A DNA stretch of 42,750 nt from Rhizobium sp. J15 (GCF_002531825.1 NZ_NWSX01000053.1:1-42750), one strand, 5' to 3'; numbered from the stretch's first letter, positions 32,801 through 41,417 are shown. Numbers and translations are program-made. Notes: a model not told the origin generated them from the letters alone.

Positions 32801-33049
32801 ATGACCTCGCTCGCCTTCACGCTCGGCGTGGTGCCGCTGGCGATCGCCACCGGTCCGAGTGCGGCGAGCCAGAACGCCATCGGCACGGGCGTGCTCGGCG
32901 GCATGATTTCGGCAACGGTGCTGGCGATCTTCTTCGTCCCGGTCTTTTTCGTCTTCGTGCTGCGCCTGCTGAGGACGAAGCGGCCGGCGGCGATGAACGA
33001 AGAGGCCTCGGCAGGCGAGGAACCGGCGACGGTGACGTCGCCGATATAA
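29897..33049 (+). CDS. RND multidrug efflux pump (AcrB/MexB type)
   Basis: This is a proton-driven trimeric inner-membrane exporter. It starts MARFFIDRPILAWVFAIFIS, the usual first helix. Proton-relay Asp residues are in AIGILVDDAIVVVENVER (helix 4) and the Lys in LSAKNAILIVEFAKD (helix 10). Two large periplasmic loops lie between helices 1-2 and 7-8, and 12 membrane helices are expected. From the ATG at 29897 it has 1050 residues, standard for the HAE1 family; the open frame from 29750 overlaps the adaptor gene. The drug range cannot be read directly. A terminator follows. Confidence 0.95.
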   Translation: MARFFIDRPILAWVFAIFISIAGLIALPFLPVAQYPKVAPPQLSISTSYPGASPQDIYQGVTRQIEEELNGVEGLSYFESTSDTSGAMTITATFAAGTDIDQASVDVQNAIRRVEPRLPQTVKDQGITVEEASSGFLMFISLTSTDGKTDEVALGDYLNRNVIGELRRLNGVGRAQLFASQRAMRIWIDPDKMVGLNLTASDISAAITAQNAQVAAGQIGAAPNPISQDLTATVLVKGQLTDTKEFGNIVLRANADGSIVRLRDVARIEEGSESYSFSTRLNGQPSAAIAIQLSSTGNAVNTSNLVRAKMEELSRFFPAGVEYAVPYDTSPFVSASIEKVAHTLAEAVALVFIVMLIFLQSLRYTVIPTLVVPVALLGTLAVMFAAGFSINVLTMFAMVLAIGILVDDAIVVVENVERLMAVEGLSPKEATKKAMRQITGAILGITLVLSCVFVPMAFFPGSTGIIYRQFSLTMVVSILFSAFLALSLTPALCATFLKPIKGHHEKKGIAGWFNRNFDRLTGRYARTVGGLAKRSWRMMAVYVALLAGLGYLFVNLPSSFVPDEDQGFLIVDVQGPPEASRNRTVASLESIEAIFRKEPAVENIVAIQGFSFSGQGPNAALVFVTLKDWAERGEGNSVQEISNRVNMQLFALKDATSFALSPPPIEGFGTTNGFTFRLQDRGAKGQAALTEAAGMLLGKASQNPVIAGVRPEGMPDSAQLVLVIDREKANTFGVAFADINSTITANLGSSYVNDFPNSGRMQRVIVQAQDKSRLQAEDLMKLNVRNASGGMVPLSSFAIAEWRKGPAQIVGYNGYPAVRLSGAPAPGYSSGAAIAEMERLASELPEGFGFEWTGQSLEEIRSGTQAPILFGLSILFVFLLLSGLYESWSIPLSVMLVVPLGVLGCVLAVMSRGMSNDIYFKVGLIAIIGLSAKNAILIVEFAKDGFAEGKSLMDAAIEGARLRFRPIIMTSLAFTLGVVPLAIATGPSAASQNAIGTGVLGGMISATVLAIFFVPVFFVFVLRLLRTKRPAAMNEEASAGEEPATVTSPI

Positions 33050-33056
33050 GATCAAG

Positions 33057-33089
33057 AACCGGCGGATTGCCTTGGGCTATCCGCCGGTT
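33057..33089. terminator. Terminator of the RND operon
   Basis: AACCGGCGGAT (33057-33067) and ATCCGCCGGTT (33079-33089) form an 11-bp stem followed by a short T-rich stretch. The 3' arm begins inside the stop codon of the convergent histidine phosphatase gene. On the minus strand only two T follow, so it favours the plus strand. Confidence 0.75.
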
Positions 33090-33826
33090 TTCGGCGCGAG
33101 CGTCACGTCGGCGCCATGGGCGTCTCGCAACTCATTTTCCTGTCCCGGCTGGCGGTCTGCGGCCTGATGCAGCAGGATCGTGTCGTAGCCTTGCCGGCGC
33201 GTCCCCTCGATCAGCGCGACGTCGGCATTTCCGGGATTGTCGGAGCGCTCGAACCAATCGACGGAATGATGCAGAAAATTCATTTCGACGGCGCGGTTGG
33301 TGACACCATGGCCGACGATCGCCACATTGTGGTCGCCGCTTTCGGCCTCGCGCATGACGGTCTGGAGGAACAGGCGCACCCGCTGCGCCACATCCGCGCG
33401 GCTTTCGCCATCCGGCGGCCGCGCATAGAACTTGCCGCTGTTATTGCGCAGCCTTGCCCATTTTTCGAATTCCTCCGGGAATTTCTGCTTCTGCTCGGCG
33501 TGATCGTAGATTTCGGTGAAGAGGCCGAAATCCTGCTCGCGCAGCAGATAATCCTCTCTGACATCGCCGACGAAACCTTCCGGCAGCGCTTGAAGCAGCG
33601 CATCCTTGCTCTGGCGGGTCCTCAGAAACGGCGAATACCAGATATGCAGCTTCTGGAAGCCCCGGCTCGGCAAGCCCTCGAGATAGGAGGCGATGACGGT
33701 GCCGGCCTCCGCCGCCTGGCGATAGCCCCATTGCGTCAGCGGCACGTTGTGATCGCCGAATTGGCGATACGCGCGCTCGTCGATGTTGCCGAGGGATTCG
33801 CCGTGGCGAACGAGAAAGAGACGCAT
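33077..33826 (-). CDS. Histidine phosphatase family protein
   Basis: The N-terminus has the phosphohistidine motif LFLVRHGES with the catalytic His8. The later VAIVGHGVTNRA near 170 supplies the second active-site His. YSPFLRTRQSKDAL and a Glu-containing region around 90-110 fit the phosphoglycerate mutase-like fold. At 249 residues it is longer than minimal members. It has no signal peptide and is cytoplasmic. It could act on a sugar phosphate or other phosphoester; true phosphoglycerate mutase is not supported by the overall pattern. The 3' end overlaps the RND terminator. Confidence 0.85.
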   Translation of the reverse strand: MRLFLVRHGESLGNIDERAYRQFGDHNVPLTQWGYRQAAEAGTVIASYLEGLPSRGFQKLHIWYSPFLRTRQSKDALLQALPEGFVGDVREDYLLREQDFGLFTEIYDHAEQKQKFPEEFEKWARLRNNSGKFYARPPDGESRADVAQRVRLFLQTVMREAESGDHNVAIVGHGVTNRAVEMNFLHHSVDWFERSDNPGNADVALIEGTRRQGYDTILLHQAADRQPGQENELRDAHGADVTLAPKTGG

Positions 33827-34009
33827 CAGCCATCCCGCATTGTCCGATAGGAATCGGCGCCATCATGGACGTGCTGCATGCGCAGGGCAACATGCCATGC
33901 AGGGCGCGCAATTGCAGGGCTTTTCCCCAGTCTGTCATCTTCCTGAAACACGAGTCTGGTTTTGGAAGGCTAGTTGAAAGATGGGGCACGGGCATTGTTC
34001 GTGACAGAC

Positions 34010-34822
34010 ATGATGGAACCCAGACATTTCCGCACGATCTTCATTTCCGATGTCCATCTCGGCTCGAAGGCCGCGAAGGCTGATTTCCTGCTGGATTTCC
34101 TGCGCTACCACGAAGCCGATACGATCGTGCTCGTCGGCGACATCGTCGATGGCTGGCGCCTGAAGCGCAGCTGGTACTGGCCGCAGGTTTGCAACGACGT
34201 CGTCCAGAAGCTGTTGCGCAAGGCACGCAAGGGCACCCGCGTCGTCTACATCCCCGGCAATCACGACGAATTCCTGCGCGACTTCCCGGGCATGCATTTC
34301 GGCGGCATCGAAGTCGTCGAGCGCATGATGCATGACGGCGCCGACGGCAAGAAATACCTGATCCTGCACGGCGACGAATTCGATGTCGTCGTCCGTAACG
34401 CTCGGCTGCTCGCCTATCTCGGCGACTGGGCCTACGATACGGCGATCCGCATCAACATCCTGCTGGCGGCAGTCCGCCGCCGCCTCGGCATGCCCTACTG
34501 GTCGTTTTCCGCCTGGGCCAAGCTGCAGGTCAAGCATGCGGTCAATTTCATCGGCGAATTCGAGCGTGTCGTGGCGGAAGAAGCCCGCAAGAGCGGCGCC
34601 GACGGCGTCATCTGCGGCCATATTCACCACGCGGTGATCCAGGACATGGACGGCATCCGCTACATCAACACCGGCGACTGGGTGGAAAGCTGCACGGCGG
34701 TGGCCGAACACGAGGACGGCACCTTCGAGCTGATCACCTGGCGGGCACTTGCCAGCACCGTGCCGGCGCTTGTTGCCGTCGAGCGCGCCGAAGACGCGGA
34801 ACTCGCCCCGCAGGCAGCCTGA
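34010..34822 (+). CDS. LpxH-like UDP-2,3-diacylglucosamine diphosphatase / metallophosphoesterase
   Basis: All calcineurin-like metal motifs are present in order: ISDVHLGS (about 12), VGDIVDGW (about 45), PGNHDEFL (about 80), LHGDEFD (about 113) and GHIHHAVI (about 202). They match LpxH-type phosphoesterases, which cleave UDP-2,3-diacylglucosamine in lipid A synthesis; the GDWVESCT ending is also typical. Many alphaproteobacteria use LpxI for that step, so this paralogue's substrate is not certain. The start is one of two adjacent ATGs, 34010 or 34013, and no strong ribosome site is visible; the frame runs to a TTG at 33974. Confidence 0.82.
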   Translation: MMEPRHFRTIFISDVHLGSKAAKADFLLDFLRYHEADTIVLVGDIVDGWRLKRSWYWPQVCNDVVQKLLRKARKGTRVVYIPGNHDEFLRDFPGMHFGGIEVVERMMHDGADGKKYLILHGDEFDVVVRNARLLAYLGDWAYDTAIRINILLAAVRRRLGMPYWSFSAWAKLQVKHAVNFIGEFERVVAEEARKSGADGVICGHIHHAVIQDMDGIRYINTGDWVESCTAVAEHEDGTFELITWRALASTVPALVAVERAEDAELAPQAA

Positions 34823-34987
34823 TTTCGGCGCCGTCGCTTCCCGCGGCGGCACGGCAGCAATTCAGCCGTTACCGCCAGGTGACAGGCCCTATTTATTTTC
34901 TAAAACGTTTCCGGACGGCTATTTCTCGCAATAGTCGCCTCCAGGGTGGTGTGTTAGGACAACAACCAGTTTCCTTCAGGTCCACCC

Positions 34988-36205
34988 ATGATTCCCGCTC
35001 AACATCTCCCGGGTGAGGGAGCGCCGCCGCGCTTCCGGCTGCTCAGCGCGCTTTCCTATTGCGCGCCGCTGCTGGTCAACGGCGTCGTCCTGCCGTTCTT
35101 CCCCATATGGCTCGAAACCCACAGTTTCAGCGATCATGAGATCGGCATCATCCTTGCCATACCGATGGTCGTCCGCGTGCTGGTGGCGCCCGTGGTCGCG
35201 ATGATCGCCGACCGCCTGAAGGAGCGCGCCGACGTGCTCCTCTGGTCCGGCTCCCTGTCGCTGCTGACGGCGATCGCGCTTTACTGGACGACCAGCTTCT
35301 GGCCGGTGACGATCGTCTTCGCGCTGCAGGGCGCCACTTTCGCGCCCTATGTGCCGGTGGTCGAATCGATCGTCATCTCCGGCGTGCGCCGCTGGGGTCT
35401 CGACTATGGGTCGATGCGCGTGTGGGGCTCGGTCGCCTTCATCGTCTCGACCCTGGTCGGCGGCCAGCTGATTGGCCGCTGGGGCGGCGGGATGGTGCTC
35501 GTCGTCATGGTGTTCGGTTTCACCATGACCGTCGTGATGGCGATCTTCTGTCCGCGTATCGGACCGACGCGCCGGCGCGGCCAGCCGATCGATCTCCCGG
35601 CCGCCACCGGCAGCGGCTTGCGCGAGCCGCATCTGCTACTGCTCCTGATCGGCGTCGCCATCCAGCAGTCGAGCCATGCGGTGCTCAACGCCTTTTCCTC
35701 GATCTACTGGCATCAGCTCGGCTTTTCCGGCACTGAGGTCGGCCTGCTCTGGAGTGCCGGCGTGGCGTCCGAGGTGACGGTATTCTTCCTGTCGAAGCGT
35801 CTCAACCGCCGCTTCAACGCCTGGACGCTGATCCGCTTCGGCTGCGCCGTCAGCGTCTGCCGATGGATCCTGTTTCCGATGAATGCCGGCTTTGCCGGCT
35901 TCTTCCTGCTGCAATGTTTTCACGGCTTCACCTATGCCTTCGTGCATACGGGCGTGCAGCGGCGGATCGTGGCGACGGTGCAGGAGACGCAGGAATCATC
36001 GGCGCAGGGCGCCTATTTCTTCTATGTCGGCATGGCGATGGGGCTGATGACCATCGCATCGGGTTATCTCTACGCCTGGCTCGGGCTCGTCAGCTATTAC
36101 GTCATGGCGCTCGTCGCGCTTTCCGGCCTGGGGCTCGTGATCTACGCCTATTACCTTCAGCCCCAGAGGGTGCTTTCCGGTGGAAAGACCAGGGAAGCGC
36201 CATAA
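34988..36205 (+). CDS. MFS transporter
   Basis: The protein has about 12 hydrophobic helices over 405 residues. The loop 2-3 motif is VRVLVAPVVAMIADRLKERADVL (about residues 61-83), similar to the MFS_1-like nucleoside/HcaT-type group. Duplicate halves are apparent around RRFNAWTLIRFGCAV. The function is probably uptake or export of a small organic compound; the substrate is not readable. Its 3' end overlaps the 3' end of the dipeptide epimerase gene by 49 bases on the opposite strand. Confidence 0.85.
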   Translation: MIPAQHLPGEGAPPRFRLLSALSYCAPLLVNGVVLPFFPIWLETHSFSDHEIGIILAIPMVVRVLVAPVVAMIADRLKERADVLLWSGSLSLLTAIALYWTTSFWPVTIVFALQGATFAPYVPVVESIVISGVRRWGLDYGSMRVWGSVAFIVSTLVGGQLIGRWGGGMVLVVMVFGFTMTVVMAIFCPRIGPTRRRGQPIDLPAATGSGLREPHLLLLLIGVAIQQSSHAVLNAFSSIYWHQLGFSGTEVGLLWSAGVASEVTVFFLSKRLNRRFNAWTLIRFGCAVSVCRWILFPMNAGFAGFFLLQCFHGFTYAFVHTGVQRRIVATVQETQESSAQGAYFFYVGMAMGLMTIASGYLYAWLGLVSYYVMALVALSGLGLVIYAYYLQPQRVLSGGKTREAP

Positions 36206-37140
36206 TGCAGGCCGGGCTCGCGGTCGCGGGCGAGCAGCAGCGGACCGTCGAGATCGACAAAATCGGCATTCTGGGCGAGCAGCACCGCCGGCGCCATGGC
36301 AAGCGAAGTGCCGACCATGCAACCGATCATAATGGAAAAGCCGAGCCGCTCGGCTTCCGCCTTCATCGCCAGGGCTTCCGTCAGGCCGCCTGTTTTGTCG
36401 AGCTTGATGTTGATCGCGTCATAGCGGTCGGCAAGGCTTGCGAGATCGCCGGTGTGATGAACGCTTTCGTCGGCGCAGACGAGCAATGGACGCCGGATTT
36501 CGGCAAGCAGCGCATCCTGGCCGGCGGGCAAGGGTTGCTCGACGAGGGCGACACCCGCTTCCGCGGCGATCTGCAGGTGCCGTTCCAGCACTGCTTCCGG
36601 CCAGCCCTCATTGGCGTCGAGAATGATGGCGGCATCGGGTGCGGCCGCACGGACGGCGCGGATGCGGCTTTCATCGTCGCCGGTTCCGACCTTGACCTTG
36701 AGCAGAGCGCGGCCGGCGTGTTCGCGCGCCTGGGCGGCCATCACCTCCGGCTCGCCGAGCGAGATGGTGTAGGCGGTGGTGAGCGGCTTGAGCGCGGTGA
36801 GGCCGAGTCGAGCGGCGACGGCTTGGCCGGTGCGTTTTGCTTCGAGATCCCAGAGAGCGCAATCGACGGCGTTGCGCGCCGCACCCGGCGGCATTGCCGA
36901 CAAGAGATCGGCACGCGAGATGCCGGCTTCAACAAGCGGGCGCGCGGCCTCGATCTGGGCGAAGACGCTCTCCATGGTCTCGCCGTAGCGGCGGTAGGGC
37001 ACGCATTCGCCGTGCCCCGTGGCGCCTTCTTCGGTGAGGGTGCAGGTGATGACCTCGGCCTCGGTCTTTGCTCCGCGTGAGATGGTGAAAGCTCCGGCAA
37101 TCGGAAAGGAATTCATCTGTATATCGAGGGTGCGCGGCAT
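36157..37140 (-). CDS. dgcA: L-Ala-D/L-Glu (dipeptide) epimerase, enolase superfamily
   Basis: The N-terminal capping domain and a C-terminal barrel of the muconate-lactonizing/enolase type are present. Catalytic and metal residues appear as LLKVKVGTG (Lys-x-Lys, about 150), IILDANEGW (Asp, about 178), LVEQPLPAG (Glu, about 205), VCADESVH (Asp, about 229) and INIKLDKTGGLTEA (Lys, about 250). This set fits dipeptide epimerases used in reuse of cell-wall peptides. Start ATG at 37140 gives 327 residues; the frame is open to 37344 but not coding-like there. DgcA is the name used for the Rhizobium/Agrobacterium enzyme; specificity is inferred. Confidence 0.85.
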   Translation of the reverse strand: MPRTLDIQMNSFPIAGAFTISRGAKTEAEVITCTLTEEGATGHGECVPYRRYGETMESVFAQIEAARPLVEAGISRADLLSAMPPGAARNAVDCALWDLEAKRTGQAVAARLGLTALKPLTTAYTISLGEPEVMAAQAREHAGRALLKVKVGTGDDESRIRAVRAAAPDAAIILDANEGWPEAVLERHLQIAAEAGVALVEQPLPAGQDALLAEIRRPLLVCADESVHHTGDLASLADRYDAINIKLDKTGGLTEALAMKAEAERLGFSIMIGCMVGTSLAMAPAVLLAQNADFVDLDGPLLLARDREPGLHYGASLVFPPESTLWG

Positions 37141-37240
37141 TATTGCTATCCTGCGAGCATGGAAATTGGACGTTGCTTCTGTATATTGTCGCCGGTCGGC
37201 GAACGATCCGCTTCGCGAGTCGGCAATGTCGCCGTAAGCC

Positions 37241-38410
37241 TTGAAAGACACAAGTATCTTGAACGCCGAGAATCGCAACGCCGCCTCGCTTGAAGTGGAC
37301 GACCATGCCGATGGTTCAGGGCAGCACGTGCGTCTCAGCGGCAACTGGCGCAGCGCCTATGTGCATTTCGTTCTGCGCGATTTCGAGAAGCTTCGGCGAC
37401 AGAAGACCGGCGATCTGACGCTCGATCTCTCGAATATTTCCGACATCGATACCGCCGGCATCTGGCTGCTCTGCCGGCTGAAAAAGGAAGAGGAAGCGGC
37501 CGGGCGCGCTGTCCGCTTCGAAGGTACCAATCCGCATATCGACGAAATGCTGGAGATGTTTTCCGAGGAGCCGGCCAAGGCGGAACCGGAGCAGAAGGAA
37601 AAGGTCTCGCTCGCCGCGCGCATCCTGGCGCCGATCGGCAAGATGACCTACGACGTCTGGGACAATCTGGCCGCCTCAATGTATATCCTCGGCTCGGCGG
37701 TGCGCGGCGCACAGATGAAGCTCGGCCGCGGCAGCGGCGTTTCGCCGGCCTCGATCGTCAACCAGATCGACCATATGGGCGTGCGCGCGGTTCCGATCAT
37801 CCTGCTGATGTCGTTTCTGATCGGCGCGATCATCGCCCAGCAGGGCGCCTTCCAGCTGCGCTATTTCGGGGCTGAGGTTTTCGTCGTCGATCTCGTCGGC
37901 ATCCTGCAATTGCGCGAAATCGGCGTGCTCCTGACATCGATCATGATCGCCGGCCGCTCGGGCAGTGCGATCACCGCCGAAATCGGCTCGATGAAGATGC
38001 GCGAGGAGATCGACGCGCTGAAGGTCATGGGGCTGAACCCGATCGGCGTGCTGATCTTCCCGAGGCTGGTGGCGCTGACCATTGCGCTGCCGCTTCTGAC
38101 CGTGCTGGCGAACTTTGCCTCGCTCGCCGGGGCTGCCGTCGTCGCCTGGGGCTATTCCGGAATCACCTTCGCCAACTTCCTGGCGCGCCTGCACGAAGCG
38201 GTGACGCTGTCGACCGTGCTGTCGGGCATGATCAAGGCGCCGTTCATGGCGCTCGTCATCGGTATCGTCGCCGCCGTTGAAGGGTTGAAGGTCGGTGGCA
38301 GCGCCGAATCGCTCGGACAGCACGTGACGGCCTCCGTGGTGAAGGCGATTTTCGTCGTCATCCTGATGGACGGGCTTTTTGCGATGTTTTATGCAGCGAT
38401 CGATTTCTAG
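37241..38410 (+). CDS. MlaE-type permease fused to a STAS domain
   Basis: Residues about 25-110 form a STAS domain (RLSGNWRSAYVHFVL, LTLDLSNISDIDTAGIWLLCRLK). The remainder is an MlaE/YrbE permease with about five helices, including IILLMSFLIGAIIAQQGAFQLR and the family loop EIGVLLTSIMIAGRSGSAITAEIGSMK-like region near 225-250. In E. coli the STAS part is a separate protein, MlaB, so this is a natural fusion. It should be the membrane part of an MCE lipid transporter. The start is uncertain: no ATG, with TTG at 37241 or 37259. The ATPase gene begins one base after its stop codon. Confidence 0.88.
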   Translation: MKDTSILNAENRNAASLEVDDHADGSGQHVRLSGNWRSAYVHFVLRDFEKLRRQKTGDLTLDLSNISDIDTAGIWLLCRLKKEEEAAGRAVRFEGTNPHIDEMLEMFSEEPAKAEPEQKEKVSLAARILAPIGKMTYDVWDNLAASMYILGSAVRGAQMKLGRGSGVSPASIVNQIDHMGVRAVPIILLMSFLIGAIIAQQGAFQLRYFGAEVFVVDLVGILQLREIGVLLTSIMIAGRSGSAITAEIGSMKMREEIDALKVMGLNPIGVLIFPRLVALTIALPLLTVLANFASLAGAAVVAWGYSGITFANFLARLHEAVTLSTVLSGMIKAPFMALVIGIVAAVEGLKVGGSAESLGQHVTASVVKAIFVVILMDGLFAMFYAAIDF

Positions 38411-38411
38411 T

Positions 38412-39257
38412 ATGGCGGGCAGCGTGGACGAGCAACCGATCGAAAGCGAAGGACAGGGCAGGGATATCGTGCTCTCGGCGCGCGACGTCACCGTTGCTTT
38501 CGGTTCGAAAGTGGTGCTCGACAATCTGAACCTCGATATCTATCGCGGCGAAATCCTCGGATTCGTCGGTGCGTCCGGCACCGGCAAATCGGTGTTGATG
38601 CGCACGGTGCTGCGGCTGCTGCCGCGCCGTTCCGGCACGATCAAGATCCTCGGGCAGGACTTCGACGAGCTCGACGAACCGCAGCGCAATGCGCTCGACA
38701 TGCGGCTCGGCGTGCTGTTCCAGCAGGGCGCGCTGTTCTCGTCGCTGACGGTGAAAGAGAATATCCAGGTGCCGATGCGCGAATATCTCGACCTGCCGCG
38801 CTCGCTGATGGATGAACTGGCGCATCTGAAGATCCGCATGGTCGGGCTTGCTGCCGATGCCGCCGACAAATATCCGTCCGAACTATCCGGCGGCATGATC
38901 AAGCGCGCAGCACTCGCCCGCGCGCTGGCGCTCGATCCGGAACTGGTGTTCCTCGACGAGCCGACTTCGGGCCTCGATCCGATCGGCGCGGCCGAGTTCG
39001 ACGAACTGATCGCCAACCTGCGCGATAGTCTGGGATTGACTGTCTATATGGTCACACACGACCTCGATAGTCTGTTTTCGGTCTGCGACCGTATTGCCGT
39101 GCTTGGAAAGAAGCGGGTAATGGTGGAAGGCACGATCGACGACATGCTGGCCTATGACGATCCGTGGGTGCAGGCCTATTTCAAGGGTAAGCGGGCGCGA
39201 TCAATCGTGCCGCAGGACAGTGGCGCGCGGCACGGCAACGGCAGCGGCGGGAAGTGA
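38412..39257 (+). CDS. MlaF-type ABC ATPase
   Basis: This is the energy-coupling subunit of the lipid transporter. Walker A is GASGTGKSV (about residues 52-60). The Q-loop LGVLFQQGALFSSLTV is the MlaF-type form. The signature is LSGGMIKRAALARAL (about 157), Walker B LVFLDEPTSGLDP (about 178), and the H-loop MVTHDLDS. The variant LSGGM is usual in this family. The ATG at 38412 starts one base after the permease stop; in-frame ATGs at 38379 and 38394 would overlap the permease. A weak ribosome site fits translational coupling. Confidence 0.92.
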   Translation: MAGSVDEQPIESEGQGRDIVLSARDVTVAFGSKVVLDNLNLDIYRGEILGFVGASGTGKSVLMRTVLRLLPRRSGTIKILGQDFDELDEPQRNALDMRLGVLFQQGALFSSLTVKENIQVPMREYLDLPRSLMDELAHLKIRMVGLAADAADKYPSELSGGMIKRAALARALALDPELVFLDEPTSGLDPIGAAEFDELIANLRDSLGLTVYMVTHDLDSLFSVCDRIAVLGKKRVMVEGTIDDMLAYDDPWVQAYFKGKRARSIVPQDSGARHGNGSGGK

Positions 39258-39265
39258 CCGGATAG

Positions 39266-40636
39266 ATGGAAACCAAAGCCAACTACACAATTGTCGGTTT
39301 TTTCACGGTGCTGGTGATCGCGGCGGCCTTCGGCTTTGTCTACTGGATGGCCGAATATGGCCGCGGCGGCCCGATGACCGAGCTGATCGTGCGCATTCCG
39401 GGCTCGGCCAACGGCCTCAGCGTCGGCTCGCCGGTGCGCTTCAACGGCATCCAGGTAGGCTCGGTGCAGACGCTGTCGATCGATGCCGACGATCCGCAAT
39501 ATTCGCTGGCCTTCACACAGGTGCGCACGGATGCGCCGATCTATCCCTCCACCAAGGCCGCGCTTGAAATCCAGGGCCTGACGGGCGCTGCCTATATCGA
39601 GCTGTCCGGCGGGCGCAAGGGCGAGGAAAGCATCCTCCAGCATGCGATCGACACCGGCAAACGCGCCGTCATCATCGCCGACCAGTCGAGCGTCACCAAT
39701 CTTCTGGCGACTGCCGACAAGATCCTCGATCGCGCCAACGACGCGGTCGGCGAGCTGCAGGGTTTCATCGAGGATTCGCGTGGGCCGCTGACCGAGACCT
39801 TCAAGAATGCCGAGACCTTCTCGGACGCGCTGGCGAAGAATTCCGACAATATCGACGCCTTCCTGCAGAGCGTCGGCGAGCTCTCCAATACGGTGAAGGC
39901 CGTCTCCGGCCGGGTCGATTCGACGCTTCAAGCTGTGGAATCGCTGGTCAAGGCGGTCGACGCGCAGAAGATTGACAATATCGTCTCCAATGCCGAGAAG
40001 ATCACCGCGAACGTCGCGGATGCTTCCGGCGATCTCAAGGGGGCGATCCAGAAGTTCGACGAGACGGCCACGACCTTCAACAATTTCGGCAAGCAGGCGC
40101 AGGCGACGCTCGACCGCGTCGATACGCTCGTCGCCCAGATCGATCCGGCGAAGGTGAAGGGTTCGGTCGACGACATCTCGCAGGCGACCAAGGATGCCCG
40201 CGCCGCCGTCGCCTCGATCCGCGATGTCGCCAACACGGTGTCGGCGCGCCAGAAGGATATCGACCAGACGATCCAGGATGTGTCGCAGCTTGCCAACAAG
40301 CTTAATTCGGCCTCGACCCGCATCGACGGCATTCTCATCAAGGTCGATGCGCTGCTCGGCACCGACAACACGCAATCGCTGTTCACCGAGGCGCGCGCGA
40401 CGCTCGAATCCTTCAAGAAGGTCGCCGACAACCTGAATGCGCGCATCGGGCCGATCGCCGACAATCTGCAGAAGTTCTCGAGCGGCGGTCTGCGCGACGT
40501 GCAGACGCTCGTCAACGACATGCGCGGCACCGTGAACAATCTGAACGATACGATCACCAACTTCGACCGCAATCCGCAACGCCTGATCTTCGGTGGGGAC
40601 ACGGTCAAGCAATATGACGGCCGGACGCGGCGTTAA
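39266..40636 (+). CDS. MlaD-type MCE protein
   Basis: A single N-terminal anchor (YTIVGFFTVLVIAAAFGFVYWM, about residues 7-28) is followed by the MCE domain (about 38-115: VRIPGSANGLSVGSPVRFNGIQVG, then ALEIQGLTGAAYIEL). A long coiled coil rich in Asp, Asn and Val heptads runs to about 430. The MCE ring binds lipid in the periplasm, and long helical MCE proteins can form needles spanning it. At 456 residues it is much longer than E. coli MlaD (about 180), more like PqiB or LetB helical extensions, but it has one MCE domain. It is 8 bases downstream of the ATPase gene. Confidence 0.9.
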   Translation: METKANYTIVGFFTVLVIAAAFGFVYWMAEYGRGGPMTELIVRIPGSANGLSVGSPVRFNGIQVGSVQTLSIDADDPQYSLAFTQVRTDAPIYPSTKAALEIQGLTGAAYIELSGGRKGEESILQHAIDTGKRAVIIADQSSVTNLLATADKILDRANDAVGELQGFIEDSRGPLTETFKNAETFSDALAKNSDNIDAFLQSVGELSNTVKAVSGRVDSTLQAVESLVKAVDAQKIDNIVSNAEKITANVADASGDLKGAIQKFDETATTFNNFGKQAQATLDRVDTLVAQIDPAKVKGSVDDISQATKDARAAVASIRDVANTVSARQKDIDQTIQDVSQLANKLNSASTRIDGILIKVDALLGTDNTQSLFTEARATLESFKKVADNLNARIGPIADNLQKFSSGGLRDVQTLVNDMRGTVNNLNDTITNFDRNPQRLIFGGDTVKQYDGRTRR

Positions 40637-40657
40637 CAGGGAAGTCAGGGGTAGCTT

Positions 40658-41269
40658 ATGGTCGCATCGCATCTGTTGTCGCGCCGTTCATGGATCAGGG
40701 GAACGGTGATCGCGCTGCCGCTCACGGCGCTGATCCTTTCCGGGTGCGGCACGTCGGCCAAGAACGATACCTATGATCTTTCCGCTTCCGTCAGCGGCGA
40801 CGGCCCGGCGGCCAAATCCCGCCAGATCCTGATCGCCGGCCCGACGGCGCTGAGGGCGCTCGACAGCGAGCAGATCGTCATCCGCGTGTCGCCGTCGGAA
40901 ATCCAGTATCTGTCGCGGGCGCAGTGGGGCGACAAGCTGCCGCGCATGGTGCAATCCAAGCTGCTCGAAGCTTTCGAGAATTCCGGCAAGCTCGGCGGGG
41001 TCGGCATACCGGGGCAGGGGCTGGCGATCGACTACCAGGTCGTCACCGATATCCGCGCCTTCGAGATCGACGCCTCGAACGGCAACCAGGCGGTGGTCGA
41101 AATATCCGCGAAGATCCTCAACGACCGCAACGGCGCGGTGCGCGCCCAGAAGGTGTTCCGCGCGACGTCGCCGGCCGGCGGCGACAATGACGGCTTCGTC
41201 AAGGGCCTCGACCGCGCCTTCTCCGCGGTTGCTTCCGAAATGGTCACCTGGACGCTGCGCTCAATCTGA
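40658..41269 (+). CDS. ABC-type transport auxiliary lipoprotein (PqiC-like)
   Basis: The signal peptide ends in a lipobox, LILSGC with Cys30, so the mature protein is a lipoprotein, probably in the outer membrane because no Asp follows the Cys (it reads CGTSAK). The body matches the ABC auxiliary/PqiC group: YDLSAS, ILIAGPTALRALDSEQIVIR, and LPRMVQSKLLEAFENSG near 95. It is the last gene of the MCE operon, 21 bases after mlaD-like, with AGGGAAGTCAGGGG upstream. It takes the place of MlaA/MlaC-type partners, as in Pqi systems. Confidence 0.85.
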   Translation: MVASHLLSRRSWIRGTVIALPLTALILSGCGTSAKNDTYDLSASVSGDGPAAKSRQILIAGPTALRALDSEQIVIRVSPSEIQYLSRAQWGDKLPRMVQSKLLEAFENSGKLGGVGIPGQGLAIDYQVVTDIRAFEIDASNGNQAVVEISAKILNDRNGAVRAQKVFRATSPAGGDNDGFVKGLDRAFSAVASEMVTWTLRSI

Positions 41270-41417
41270 GATGGCTCCTAGGCCGTCTCCGCTTCGATAT
41301 CGAGGGTTGTGAAGCCTGAAAAATTTGAGGCCGATGCAGTCCGGGGCCGCCATCGTATTCAATTTCTTCACAAATTTGTGGAACCCATCATGTTAACGCT
41401 GTCAGGAGGCATGCTGC

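Noticed and set aside
39176..40672. 498-codon minus-strand open frame opposite the MCE gene
   Set aside because: It is antisense to a clear MlaD-type protein; composition is that of a shadow frame.
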